This document shows positions 45,923 to 55,114 of a DNA stretch of 64,000 nucleotides, piece by piece (positions within the stretch are counted from its first letter, which is position 1; every line of letters starts with the position of its first letter). The notes beneath the pieces are model-generated. The model searched no databases. It saw only the letters and a list, made by a program, of their open reading frames with translations, and was not told where the DNA came from. The DNA is from Nocardia rosealba (GTDB lineage Bacteria > Actinomycetota > Actinomycetes > Mycobacteriales > Mycobacteriaceae). The stretch spans positions 1 through 64,000 of the forward strand of contig NZ_JAIWNA010000008.1 of the NCBI RefSeq assembly GCF_020216065.1, in the 5' to 3' direction. Made by a program: the position numbers and the translations under genes.

Positions 45923-47119
45923 TCACTGGTATCCGGCAAGAAGCTTGTACTGAGCGGCGAGGCGCTGATGAGCGTCCTGTGGATTCGCTCCGACCGACCC
46001 GATAACGTATCGGCCCACTGTGGTCAGACAAGTCGGCGGCAGAGCAATGGCCATCGCTTTACCAGGTTTGGCTTTGTAACACCGCGCGCCGGGCATTTCG
46101 GCAGGTGCGTCCATCGGTTCGTACCTGGCGTCGATGTCGGCGGCCTCTGCCGCCAGGTACCGGACCGCTGCGGCCGCGTCACGTGTGCGATACACCGAGC
46201 CGCCTGCGGCAGCGGCGTAGTCGACGCCGGCGTCATCGAAGGCAGGCATCATTCTGTCGGGTCGATTTGCCAGGTGCAGCAGGGCCTGCCTGGGATATAC
46301 GCGGCCGACTGCGAGTCCATTCTCGGCGGGCAGGGTACGGGTGAGCAAACCGTCCACGTCCAAGGGGGCCTTGTCGATCTCGGCCACGGGGGTGGGGGAG
46401 TAGGACTCGAGCATGGCCAATTGCTTGTCGAAGAAGCGTTTGACGATGTCGGCGTTGGCTGCCGCGTCGAAGGGCACACTGACCGGGTCGCTCAGAGCGG
46501 CGTGGATGAGCAGGTCGCCGCGAACCAGCCACGCGCGCATGTATTGAGTACTGAACGAGTCCTTCGTGATCGCGACCCGTACCTGCGCATCCGGGTAGCC
46601 GGGCACTTCTCCTGGGACACCGTTCGTGCGCTTGGCCAATTCCTCGTAGGCGAACCGCGCGTGGTCGTCGTCGGTGTACCGGACCACCATCGTGTCGATT
46701 TCGCGGCCGGTATAGATGTGGGCACGGCGGGAGGCGGCGGTCTGCCAGCCCGCTACCACACCGGGGATGGCGTCGAGTGTTTCCTCGGCGCCCTTGAAGT
46801 CGGTCCCCGGGTACCACGGTGGTTTGCCTGTGGTGATTTCGCGGCTCACCCGCAGCCGGTTGTAGACGAATCGGTGGTCGTAGTCGTATGGCATCGGCGA
46901 CGCGGCACCGATCATGATGGATTCTCGAACGGCCCCTGAAAGGGGCTGTCTCGTCGCCTCCACATCGACCGGCGTCGTCGGATAGTTCCCGGAGTTCAGC
47001 TTGCTGATATCCACTTCGGGTGCGGTCGGAGCAAGGGGCTCCGATGAGCCTCCACAGGCGCTCGAGAGGATAATCAGGGCCGAAAAGGCGCTGTACGCGC
47101 GGAGCTTTCGCATATTCAT
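45923..47119 (-). CDS. DUF7373-type lipoprotein, type 2
   Basis: 398-aa lipoprotein, signal MNMRKLRAYSAFSALIILSS before the AC cleavage site (Cys22). Mature start LNSGNYPTTPVDVEATRQPL, then IMIGAASPMPYDYDHRFVYN and IPGVVAGWQTAASRR. Cys pair (ARCYKAK and TCLTTVGRYVIG), end HQRLAAQYKLLAGYQ. Closest to the gene at 42126. Start and the upstream stop overlap as TGATG, which couples it to the type-1 gene at 47119. Confidence 0.89.
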   Translation of the reverse strand: MNMRKLRAYSAFSALIILSSACGGSSEPLAPTAPEVDISKLNSGNYPTTPVDVEATRQPLSGAVRESIMIGAASPMPYDYDHRFVYNRLRVSREITTGKPPWYPGTDFKGAEETLDAIPGVVAGWQTAASRRAHIYTGREIDTMVVRYTDDDHARFAYEELAKRTNGVPGEVPGYPDAQVRVAITKDSFSTQYMRAWLVRGDLLIHAALSDPVSVPFDAAANADIVKRFFDKQLAMLESYSPTPVAEIDKAPLDVDGLLTRTLPAENGLAVGRVYPRQALLHLANRPDRMMPAFDDAGVDYAAAAGGSVYRTRDAAAAVRYLAAEAADIDARYEPMDAPAEMPGARCYKAKPGKAMAIALPPTCLTTVGRYVIGSVGANPQDAHQRLAAQYKLLAGYQ

Positions 47120-48336
47120 CACTCGCTCTTCGCCAGAATCGCGTACTGCGCGGCTGTGCGTTCCTGCAATGTCGGATCTAACGGCTGCGTGCTGTTCAAC
47201 TGGGATGCCTGAGACATCACCACGGCGACATACCGTTCGTACACCAGGACGCAGAAACCGTTGTAGTTGCGATTCTTGTCGGGTTCGGCCAATCGCACGC
47301 ATTGAGCATCTGCGATGCCAGGCGGCGGCTCGAGAACGGTGTCGTGCTTGCCGCGCCGAGCGAGCGCGGTTTGCAGCAAGAAGGCGGATTCGACATCCCT
47401 GGCTCGGTAGACCGTGCTGTAGCGGCGTCCGATGAGATCGACCCCCGCGTCTTCCAGCGCTTTGCGGGTTTCGTGGGGGTTGCGCTCGTAATGCAGGATC
47501 CCGGACGGGAGGAATATGCCGAAATCCTCGTTGTGGAAGCCCATCTGAAAAGGGTCTCCCACCGGGGACTTGCTCATCGTGCGCCGAACCATGCCATCCT
47601 GGTCGAGTGGCAGATCGAGCAGGTCGTCCGCAGCGACGGCCTGGAACTTGTCCAGCGCCTCGATCTGCTTGTCGAGCACGTTCTTGATCATGTCGGCCGT
47701 TGAGTTGCGGTCTGCTACCGGCTGCATCGCGGTGACGATCACGAATCGGCCGTGCGGCTGGAAGGCGTTGACGCTGCTGTCCGAAGCAGAGCCGTGCGCG
47801 CCCGGGTAGCTCGGAATCGCCACCGGCTGCCGAGAGTCCTCCTGCGTGAGTCCAACGGCGTACATCGCGGCGGCGGCCGCGACGGCGTTCTGCTCTGTGC
47901 CGAATTCCAGGATCCCGACGAACAGGGATTCGAAGTCACGGCTGCTGCCGTTCGTTCGTGTTGTGCAGACGCCGGCGACCAGATCATTGGTGGTGACAGC
48001 ATCTTTGAACTTCTCTGGAAGTCCACCGGTCTTGGTCATCTCTTCGGCGTCGGCGAAGATCTTGGTGTAGCTCAACTCGGTCAGGGTCGGCACGAAGTCG
48101 GTCGGGTGGACCAGGACGTTGAGGAGCCGCCGCCCTTCGATCAGCCTGACCCGCTGTGCGGCGTGCGAGCTGAAGTTCAGTTCGAAGTCGGTCGGTTCGG
48201 TGACCATCGCGCCCGTTTGCAGGGCCGCGAGGTCGACCGGTGTCATCCTCGGCGTGGCTTGGCCGGATACTGTTGCCGCGCAACCGGATCCGAGCACCAG
48301 GACCGCCGTCAACGCAGCGAATCGCTTGAGCCGCAT
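47119..48336 (-). CDS. DUF7373-type lipoprotein, type 1
   Basis: 405-aa lipoprotein, signal MRLKRFAALTAVLVLGSGC (Cys19), RBS GGAGGGGGAG. AATVSGQATPRMTPVDLAAL and HAAQRVRLIEGRRLLNVLVH mark type 1. Cys pair (AQCVRL and GFCVLVYERYVAVV), end LQERTAAQYAILAKSE. It starts 74 bp after the kinase gene at 48411 and is coupled to the type-2 gene at 45923. Confidence 0.89.
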   Translation of the reverse strand: MRLKRFAALTAVLVLGSGCAATVSGQATPRMTPVDLAALQTGAMVTEPTDFELNFSSHAAQRVRLIEGRRLLNVLVHPTDFVPTLTELSYTKIFADAEEMTKTGGLPEKFKDAVTTNDLVAGVCTTRTNGSSRDFESLFVGILEFGTEQNAVAAAAAMYAVGLTQEDSRQPVAIPSYPGAHGSASDSSVNAFQPHGRFVIVTAMQPVADRNSTADMIKNVLDKQIEALDKFQAVAADDLLDLPLDQDGMVRRTMSKSPVGDPFQMGFHNEDFGIFLPSGILHYERNPHETRKALEDAGVDLIGRRYSTVYRARDVESAFLLQTALARRGKHDTVLEPPPGIADAQCVRLAEPDKNRNYNGFCVLVYERYVAVVMSQASQLNSTQPLDPTLQERTAAQYAILAKSE

Positions 48337-48410
48337 GCTCCCCCTCCAACCGATCACCGCGTATCGCGGCGTACAACCGGTCGACAGGCTACCGCGTCTG
48401 CGGCCGACAG

Positions 48411-49922
48411 CTACTTCACCCGGTTTTTCAGGATGGGGACGAGGCGGGAGAGGAGGGTTTGGTCGGAGGTGGTGGTCCAGGAGCGGATGGCGGTGACGGT
48501 GAGGGGGTCGTCGATGGGGATGACGGTGGCTCGGGAGCCGGTGAGTTGGTAGGGGAGGCCGAGGAGGCCGCCGCCGCCTGCTTTTTCGTCGCTGCGGACC
48601 GCGAGGATGTAGCTGTCGTCGGGGGTGTCGAAGCGGGCGGTGGTGCTGGTGACTGGGCGGGGGGAGGGTTCTTCGCCGGTTTTCGTGTAGTTGAAGTTGT
48701 AGACGAAGCCGAGGTCTTCGAAGAATTTCGTGGGGAGGGTGCCGCCGAGGTAGGTGGCGAGTTTGCCGTCGGCGGCCACGTCGACCATGAGGACGGTTTT
48801 GCCTGTGAAGGCGGGGTTGTCCTTGCGGGCTTGTTCCAGCGGGGTCAGGGCGGCGGTGGTGCTGGGCGCGGGGCCGGGCGGGGTGGATTCGCCGCTCGAG
48901 GCCCAGATACCGATGCCGGCGGCGACCGCGATGACGGCCACTACCGACGCGCCCGCGAGCAGCAGTTTGTTCTTGGATTTCGCGGGGGCGGGAGCGACGG
49001 CGCCGGTCGGCGTGGGTGACCACTGTTGCGGCACCTGCACGGGGTAGGTGGGGGCGGTGTGGTGGCCGGTGGGGTGCGAACCGGGGACCAGGGCGGCGGT
49101 CGCGGCGTCGGTGAATTCGCGGCAGGTGCCGAACCGCTCGTTCGGGTTCTTGGCCATGGCGCGGGCGATGACGTGGTCGATCGCGGGCGGCAGACCGGGG
49201 CGCACCGCGGTCGGCCGCGGCGGCGGTTCGTGCAGGTGACCCATCATCACCATGGCCGGTTGCGTTGCGGGGAACGGGTTTCGGCCGGTGAGGAGCTTGA
49301 AGAACGAGCAGGCGAGACTGTAGACGTCGGCGCGGTGATCGAGGTGCGCACCCGACAGCTGCTCCGGTGGCGCGTAGGCGATGGTGGCGAGGAAGTTGCC
49401 GGTCTGGGTGAGTTCGGAGGCGTCGTCGGTCGACTTCGCGACGCCGAAGTCGGTGAGCAGGACGCGCTCTTCGTCGCCGTAGCTGCTCGACAGCAGGAAG
49501 TTCGCGGGTTTGACATCGCGATGGAGCAGGCCGCGCCGGTGCGCGAAATCCAGGCCCTTGCCGACCTCGGTGGTGATACGCAGGGCGCGCAGCGGGGTCA
49601 TGGCCTGCGGGTCGCGGGCGAGTTCGGCGGCGGCGTCGGTGCCCTCGACGAATTGCATGGCGATCCACAGCTGGCCGTGTTCCTCGCCGCGGTTGAAGAC
49701 CGAGACGATATTCGGATGATCCAGTCCGGCAGCCAGATTCGCCTCCCGCTCGAAGCGGGCACGGAACTCGGGGTCGTTGCTGAGTTCGGCGCTGAGAATC
49801 TTCAGGGCGTCGGTGCGGGGCAGGCTGGGGTGGGCCGCGAGATAGACCGAGCCCATCCCGCCCGCGCCGAGCTTCCGGATGATCCGGTACCCGCCGACGA
49901 TGGTGCCGGGGCTCATCGCCAT
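48411..49922 (-). CDS. Receptor-type Ser/Thr protein kinase
   Basis: 503-aa paralogue of the kinase at 40432. Catalytic domain with LGAGGMGSVYLAA, TDALKILS, LLHRDVKPANF, LTDFGVAKS and YAPPEQL, all intact. Then a short Pro-rich linker, a transmembrane helix at about 318-340 (LLLAGASVVAVIAVAAGIGI) and an extracytoplasmic domain (TGKTVLMVDVAADGKLATYL ... LGLPYQLTGSRATVIPIDDP) homologous to that of the other kinase. Tandem starts at 49922 and 49916; the first is listed. The third codon positions are strongly C-biased. It lies between the first lipoprotein triplet and the first type-1/type-2 pair. Confidence 0.95.
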   Translation of the reverse strand: MAMSPGTIVGGYRIIRKLGAGGMGSVYLAAHPSLPRTDALKILSAELSNDPEFRARFEREANLAAGLDHPNIVSVFNRGEEHGQLWIAMQFVEGTDAAAELARDPQAMTPLRALRITTEVGKGLDFAHRRGLLHRDVKPANFLLSSSYGDEERVLLTDFGVAKSTDDASELTQTGNFLATIAYAPPEQLSGAHLDHRADVYSLACSFFKLLTGRNPFPATQPAMVMMGHLHEPPPRPTAVRPGLPPAIDHVIARAMAKNPNERFGTCREFTDAATAALVPGSHPTGHHTAPTYPVQVPQQWSPTPTGAVAPAPAKSKNKLLLAGASVVAVIAVAAGIGIWASSGESTPPGPAPSTTAALTPLEQARKDNPAFTGKTVLMVDVAADGKLATYLGGTLPTKFFEDLGFVYNFNYTKTGEEPSPRPVTSTTARFDTPDDSYILAVRSDEKAGGGGLLGLPYQLTGSRATVIPIDDPLTVTAIRSWTTTSDQTLLSRLVPILKNRVK

Positions 49923-49998
49923 ATCTCACGATCTCCTGACTCGGTGCATCCTGTCCCGCTCGGGCCGGAGCATAGCGAAACGGGCGTGGGCGGGGCGG

Positions 49999-51234
49999 TC
50001 ATCGGGTATTGGCGAACAGCGCGTACTGCGCCGCCGCGCGCTGGTGCGCGTCGAGCAACTGGTTGCCGCCGACGACACCCACGTACTGCTTGTACGCCAC
50101 CACACAGCTGAAACGCTTGGCCCCGTCGAGGGTTCGGTTCTCGGTGCAGGCCGCGTGCGGCAGATTGGGTGGTGGCGCCGCGTCGGCTTTGGCGTGGTTG
50201 GGGAGGAGCTTGTCGGTGACCGCACGCAGGGCCGAGGCCTGGTCGGCGGTGCGGATGGCCATCGAACCGTGCGAGAAGGCGACCTGTTCGGCGTTCATCG
50301 CGGCGAATTGCTCGGCGAGGCGGTCGCGTTCGGGGGAGAGCGGGACGCCGGGGGCGCCGGCGAAGTGGAGGGCGCCGGCCCTGGTGGTGACCGTGTGGGT
50401 GCCGTCGCCTTCGGGGAAGGTGAACTGGTCGGGGTTGAGGGTGCGGACCAGCAGGTGATCGGGGTCGAACGGGAGGGTGTAGACCTCTTCGTCGGTGAGG
50501 ACGGGGACATCGGCCAGCGCGCCGATCTGCTTGTCGTAGGCGGTGGCGGCCCGGGTGGTGAGGGCGTCGAGGTCGGGTTTGTCGACCGAGAGCAGGAACG
50601 CGAGCACGTACGGGCCGTGGGGGAGCAGGGTACGCAGGAACGGCGAGTCGGGGCGCCAGTGGGAGCGGGCGGCGGGGTAGCCGGGGATGCTGACCGGCTG
50701 GTTGCGGCCCTCGTGGGAGGCGAGGTCGGCGTCGTGGAATTCCTGGGCCGCGGCGGTGGCACGGGCGGCGTCGGGGAATTGCAGCACCATGGTGGCGGCG
50801 GTGAATCTGTTCGTCGGTTCCTTGAACGGCCACCCGGTCGAGCTCACGGTGGAGTCGGTCGAGGCGCCGGTGGACAGGAATCCGTAGAGCATTTTGTGCT
50901 TTTCGGCGATCGGTTCGACGACGTCGTAATCGCCGAGCTCCCACGGGGTTGTGCCGTCGGAGAAGGCGCGGGCGCCGGTGCCGTACTTCATCTGCGGATC
51001 GATGGCCGCGGCGTCGATGACGTGACTCGCGATACGCATACCGGCCACGTTGTACATCTCGTAGAAGTCGGGGACGGGATCGTCGTCGTGGGCGTTCACC
51101 GGTTCGGTGGGGAAGCTGCCGACATCCAAGGTGCGGATATCGATCTCGCCGGGCAGCGCGGTACCGGTGACCTCGGAACCACAGCCCGCGAGGACGACGG
51201 CGAACACGGCGATCGCGAAACGGCGGATCCTCAT
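49999..51234 (-). CDS. DUF7373-type lipoprotein, EIDxRxLxVG subgroup
   Basis: 411-aa lipoprotein, signal MRIRRFAIAVFAVVLAGC (Cys18). SEVTGTALPGEIDIRTLDVG resembles the gene at 52478. Contains PWELGDYDVVEPIAEKHKML and SIPGYPAARSHWRPDSPF. Cys pair (AACTENR and FSCVVAYKQYVGVV), end HQRAAAQYALFANTR; the usual RY motif is QY here. ATG overlaps the upstream TGA (ATGA). Confidence 0.88.
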   Translation of the reverse strand: MRIRRFAIAVFAVVLAGCGSEVTGTALPGEIDIRTLDVGSFPTEPVNAHDDDPVPDFYEMYNVAGMRIASHVIDAAAIDPQMKYGTGARAFSDGTTPWELGDYDVVEPIAEKHKMLYGFLSTGASTDSTVSSTGWPFKEPTNRFTAATMVLQFPDAARATAAAQEFHDADLASHEGRNQPVSIPGYPAARSHWRPDSPFLRTLLPHGPYVLAFLLSVDKPDLDALTTRAATAYDKQIGALADVPVLTDEEVYTLPFDPDHLLVRTLNPDQFTFPEGDGTHTVTTRAGALHFAGAPGVPLSPERDRLAEQFAAMNAEQVAFSHGSMAIRTADQASALRAVTDKLLPNHAKADAAPPPNLPHAACTENRTLDGAKRFSCVVAYKQYVGVVGGNQLLDAHQRAAAQYALFANTR

Positions 51235-52430
51235 GACGCGTTCACCAGCAGGGCGTACTGGGCGGCGGCGCGTTGTTGCACGTCGAGGAGCTGGTTGGAC
51301 CACACGTACGCGGCGTAGCGGTCGAAGGAGACCGCGCAATAGAAGCGGATCGCGAAGCGCTGATTTCGACCGATGTATTCCTTGCATTTGGCGCTCGGGA
51401 GATTCTTCGGTGGGTCGGCGGCGGTGAATTTGCGGGTGAGACCGCCCAATTCGTCGCGCACGGCCTGCGCGCCCGCGATATCGCGCGCCCGGTAGACGTC
51501 GGCGCCGTCACTGGCGTACAGGTCGACGCCATTGTCGGCGATCATCGCGGTCGTGCTCACCGGGTCGGAGGTGAAATGGCGGGCGGTGCGGCCCGCGTAG
51601 ACGCCGGGCGGGTTGAGCCAGGAATCCTCGCGCGGGCGGGGCGCGGTGCGGCCGAGCATGCCTTCGCGGTCACGCTGCAGAGTCATCAGATCGGCGGTGG
51701 GAGTGAAGTTCGCGACCGATGCCACGATGGTGTCGAGACTCTTGCGGGTCAGTTCGAGCAAGGCCTGCTTGTCGACCTTGCCGAGCCAGATCTTCAGATA
51801 GTCGTAGAACCAGGTGTAGATCACCAGATGCCCGGTGGCGAACCACGATCCGATCGACTGCTGGTCGGGCTGCCAATGTGCCTTCGCCGCAGGGTATCCC
51901 GGTATCTCGATCGGCTGATTGTTGGGCGCGTAGCCGAAGTCGAGTTGCTCGAGCGCGGTCGCGGCGGCAGTGGCCTTCTGCGCGTCGGGGAAGATCATGA
52001 CGGCGTTGACCATGTCGATGCCGTGGTTGTCGGGCGCGGTCTGGGCCGAACTCACGAATCCGCCGATGAAGTCGGGAGCGACCTCGCCGAACCGGTCGAC
52101 GGCCATGATCTTGCCGAGCGCGGCCCCGGGATCGATGAACACCGAGGCGATCGACGGGTTGGTGTGAATGAACCGGGGATCGATATCGGCGGGGGCGGGG
52201 ACGTGATCGCCGAGGCGTTCGGCCTCGATGAACCGGGCCTGATCCATGCTCGCGACGGCGCCGACCACCCGTGGCTGCGTCGGGTAGTTGCCCACATCGA
52301 GGGTGGCCAGGTCGACCGGCGGATCACTGGCCGAGGCCGGTTCCTCCCCGGAACCGCACGCCAGCAGGCCGGTGAGCAGGACGGTCGCCAGTGCGGCGCA
52401 GGACGGTTTCCTCGACGGCACGGCGATCAT
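51231..52430 (-). CDS. DUF7373-type lipoprotein, GNYPTQPRVV subgroup
   Basis: 399-aa lipoprotein; ATG at 52430 with GGGGAGG just upstream. Lipobox GLLAC (Cys25). Mature start LDVGNYPTQPRVVG, then QARFIEAERLGDHVPAPADI, as in the gene at 44563. IEIPGYPAAKAHWQPDQQSI is shared with its neighbours. Cys pair (AKCKEYI and FYCAVSFDRYAAYV), end QQRAAAQYALLVNAS. It lies 47 bp after the first gene of the array and is coupled to the next. Confidence 0.88.
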   Translation of the reverse strand: MIAVPSRKPSCAALATVLLTGLLACGSGEEPASASDPPVDLATLDVGNYPTQPRVVGAVASMDQARFIEAERLGDHVPAPADIDPRFIHTNPSIASVFIDPGAALGKIMAVDRFGEVAPDFIGGFVSSAQTAPDNHGIDMVNAVMIFPDAQKATAAATALEQLDFGYAPNNQPIEIPGYPAAKAHWQPDQQSIGSWFATGHLVIYTWFYDYLKIWLGKVDKQALLELTRKSLDTIVASVANFTPTADLMTLQRDREGMLGRTAPRPREDSWLNPPGVYAGRTARHFTSDPVSTTAMIADNGVDLYASDGADVYRARDIAGAQAVRDELGGLTRKFTAADPPKNLPSAKCKEYIGRNQRFAIRFYCAVSFDRYAAYVWSNQLLDVQQRAAAQYALLVNAS

Positions 52431-52477
52431 TCCTCCCCGAAACGATGGTCGGCGGAATAGTAACCCGTTCTGCCGAC

Positions 52478-53668
52478 CTACAAACTGTTGGCCAGCAGTG
52501 CGTATTGGGCGGCCACTTTCTGCCGGATCTCGGATTCCTGCTCGGCACCGACAATGGCCAGGTACCGCTTGTACGGAACGTAGCAGCGGTATTCGGAATC
52601 GACGTCGGAGTCGCCCTTCGAATTGAGTTCGAAGCATTTGGCGCCGGGCACATCGGTGGGCGCGGGCACGGAATCATAGTGCTCGGCCGAGTCGATGAAG
52701 CCCTGCATCAGCGCTTCGGCCCCCGCCTGATCGCGGACGCGGGCGATGGCGCCGCCTTCGACCAGGGCGTACCGGTCGGCGCCCGCGGCTTCGAGGAGGC
52801 GTTCGCGGGCGGTCTCGTCATCGACCCGGCTCACGATGTGTTCGGGGCTGTACACGGCGAACGTGCTCTGGTCGGGCTCGGTCTCGGTGGTGTCCTCGAC
52901 GACGGCGCGGGCCAGCAGGCCGTCGGGGTCGACGGGCAGGTCGGCGAGCTTGTCGTAGGGGGTCGGGGTGAACTTCGCGAGCTGAGCCAGGCTCGCTTCC
53001 AGTGACATATCGATCCAGGACACGAGGTCGTCGGCGTCGGCGCGCGGCCGCTGCACGAACAGCGAGATCACGAATTCCTTGTGCGCGTGGAATGCGCCGA
53101 CGGTCGGGATGCCGGGACGCCAATGCACATATGCCTCGGGATATTTGGTCGAGGCGAGCTTGCGGTTGTCCGGGGAGACGGCGAGATCGACGTCCTCGAG
53201 TTCGCGGGCGGCCAGCGTGGCCGAGGCGCTGTCGGGGAAACGCAGCACCGCGGTGGTGATGGCGGTGGCGTCGGCACCGGGGCGTTTGCTGCCGTCGGGA
53301 TCGGCACGGTCGGCACCGAGCGTCACATAGCCGGTGACGAACTTGCGGTTCTCGAGCACCGGACGCGACACATTGGCGATGAAGTCGAGTGCGCGTTCCA
53401 CCGACGGGATCACGGTCGACCCGCGCCCGTACGACATCGACGGATCGATCCGGACCGTCGGCGGCACGGCGCCCGACATCCGCATTCCCTCCACGAGCGG
53501 ACCTGCGCTACCGGCCTTTTCATCGTGGGAACGCTTCTCGACGGCGAAGGTCCCCACCTCGAGTTTGCGCACATCGATCTCACCTGCGACGGGGGTGCCA
53601 CTCACCGCGCAGCCCGTGAGGGCGATCGTGACTGCCGACAATGCGAACGCGACGCGGATCCTGATCAT
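52478..53668 (-). CDS. DUF7373-type lipoprotein (first gene of the array)
   Basis: 396-aa lipoprotein, signal MIRIRVAFALSAVTIALTGC (Cys20). AVSGTPVAGEIDVRKLEVGT mirrors the gene at 49999. Contains YPEAYVHWRPGIPTVGAFHA; Cys pair (AKCFELN and YRCYVPYKRYLAIV), end RQKVAAQYALLANSL. The RBS is GAGGGGC. TACAGT (53698-53693, minus) about 25 bp upstream may be the -10 of the array promoter. It is divergent from the FHA-domain gene. Confidence 0.88.
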   Translation of the reverse strand: MIRIRVAFALSAVTIALTGCAVSGTPVAGEIDVRKLEVGTFAVEKRSHDEKAGSAGPLVEGMRMSGAVPPTVRIDPSMSYGRGSTVIPSVERALDFIANVSRPVLENRKFVTGYVTLGADRADPDGSKRPGADATAITTAVLRFPDSASATLAARELEDVDLAVSPDNRKLASTKYPEAYVHWRPGIPTVGAFHAHKEFVISLFVQRPRADADDLVSWIDMSLEASLAQLAKFTPTPYDKLADLPVDPDGLLARAVVEDTTETEPDQSTFAVYSPEHIVSRVDDETARERLLEAAGADRYALVEGGAIARVRDQAGAEALMQGFIDSAEHYDSVPAPTDVPGAKCFELNSKGDSDVDSEYRCYVPYKRYLAIVGAEQESEIRQKVAAQYALLANSL

Positions 53669-53811
53669 GGCTGCCCCTCGGTGTTCCTCCCACTGTAGGT
53701 GTGAAGTTACCGGAACAAGCCCGCCCAGGGGGCCCTAAGTGTGGTGCTTTGCCATAGTCTGGATGTCATGTCGACGACCCTGCTGCGTGGTTCCGGTGGA
53801 GGCCGATACCT

Positions 53812-55113
53812 GTGAGGGATCGGCAGGTCGAAATCGTGCCGGGCACTCATGCCGTGGCGCACGTGGCGGGAGCGGTGATCGCGGTGGCGCACCGGCAGCC
53901 CGGACGCCTCACCCCGGAATCCACCGCCGCCGTCGCACTGGAATCGCTGGCCGAGCTCGTCCGCACCGCGGTGGAGGCGGAACCGGGCGGGCCGGGCGCC
54001 TCGGTCGCGCGGGAGGCCACCCGGTGGCTGATGAAGCATGCCGAGCAGATCTCGCCGGGCGTGCCGATCGACTTCGGGGTGCTCTCGGCCGCCGACAACG
54101 GCGGTGTCGCGATCTTCCTGCACGGCGCGGTGACCGCCGTGCTCGCAGGCGATCGGGGCCCCGAGTACTACCGGGGTAGTGACGCGGCGTTCACCGTCGA
54201 CCGGGTGGCCTCCGAACCCGCCAAAGGCGTGGCGCTGTTCGTCGACGACGCCAAGGGCCGCATCCCCGACCTGCCCACCGAACGCGGCATCGGCTGGCTG
54301 GTCGAAGGCATCGCGCAGGCGGCCGGGGCCGTGGTGTGGGCCAACGATGTGCGAAGCCGGGTGCGCACCGCCGACCCCGACGCCCGACGGCTGCCGCCGC
54401 CCACTGCCCGCATCGACCGGGAACCACGCCCACCGCAACAGGATTCGCGCCCGGCCGAGGCGCCTGCGACGGGGATGCAGCCCGCGACCTCGATGCTGGA
54501 CGCGGTGACCGGAACCAACCACGACCTCGTCGACCCGCACAACGCGGAAACCCGCACCGCCGGGACCAATCCCGCCCCCGAGCCCGACCCCGATCTGCAG
54601 CGCAGGCTCGAGGCGACGGCCCGTTCGACGGTGCTGACGGTGAAGGTGATGGGATTCAAGTGCGCGCGTGCGCATCCCAGCGATCCGCGCTCGGCGTTCT
54701 GCACGGTGTGCGGCATGCCGGTCGACCAGACCCAGGCACTGGCCGAAGTGGTCCGCCCGCCGCTCGGCATGCTCGTCCTCGACGACGGCATGACCTACCT
54801 GCTGGCAGCCGACGCGGTGATCGGGCGCGATCCGGAGAATTCCGAAGCGGCGCAACGTGGCCTGATCCCGTTGCGCATCGACGACACGTCCGGCGGCATG
54901 TCACGCGCGCATGCCGAAGTGCACCTGGTGAATTGGGACGTGCAACTGCTGGATCGCGGTTCCACCAACGGAACTCGCAGCCGACCGCCCGGCTACCGCG
55001 ACTGGATCCGGCTCACCCCGAACCAGCCGCTGGTGCTCGTCCCCGGCACCGAGATCATGATCGGTAACCGGGTCCTGCGCTACGAACCCGCCGCCCCGCC
55101 GCCCTTCGGCTGA
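53812..55113 (+). CDS. FHA-domain protein with zinc-ribbon-like motif
   Basis: 433-aa cytoplasmic protein from GTG with GGAGG 9 nt upstream. The N-terminal about 180 residues are alpha/beta and unassigned. A Pro-rich linker follows, then a small Cys cluster (FKCARAHPSDPRSAFCTVCG, about 282-301), then a C-terminal FHA domain (VIGRDPENSEAAQ, SRAHAEVHLVNWDVQLLDRG, STNGTRSR). The FHA core residues (Arg of IGRD, SxxH, STNGT) are present, so phosphothreonine binding is expected. Because two Ser/Thr kinases are encoded in the divergent array, this protein is a candidate phospho-reader. Confidence 0.85.
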   Translation: MRDRQVEIVPGTHAVAHVAGAVIAVAHRQPGRLTPESTAAVALESLAELVRTAVEAEPGGPGASVAREATRWLMKHAEQISPGVPIDFGVLSAADNGGVAIFLHGAVTAVLAGDRGPEYYRGSDAAFTVDRVASEPAKGVALFVDDAKGRIPDLPTERGIGWLVEGIAQAAGAVVWANDVRSRVRTADPDARRLPPPTARIDREPRPPQQDSRPAEAPATGMQPATSMLDAVTGTNHDLVDPHNAETRTAGTNPAPEPDPDLQRRLEATARSTVLTVKVMGFKCARAHPSDPRSAFCTVCGMPVDQTQALAEVVRPPLGMLVLDDGMTYLLAADAVIGRDPENSEAAQRGLIPLRIDDTSGGMSRAHAEVHLVNWDVQLLDRGSTNGTRSRPPGYRDWIRLTPNQPLVLVPGTEIMIGNRVLRYEPAAPPPFG

Positions 55114-55114
55114 G

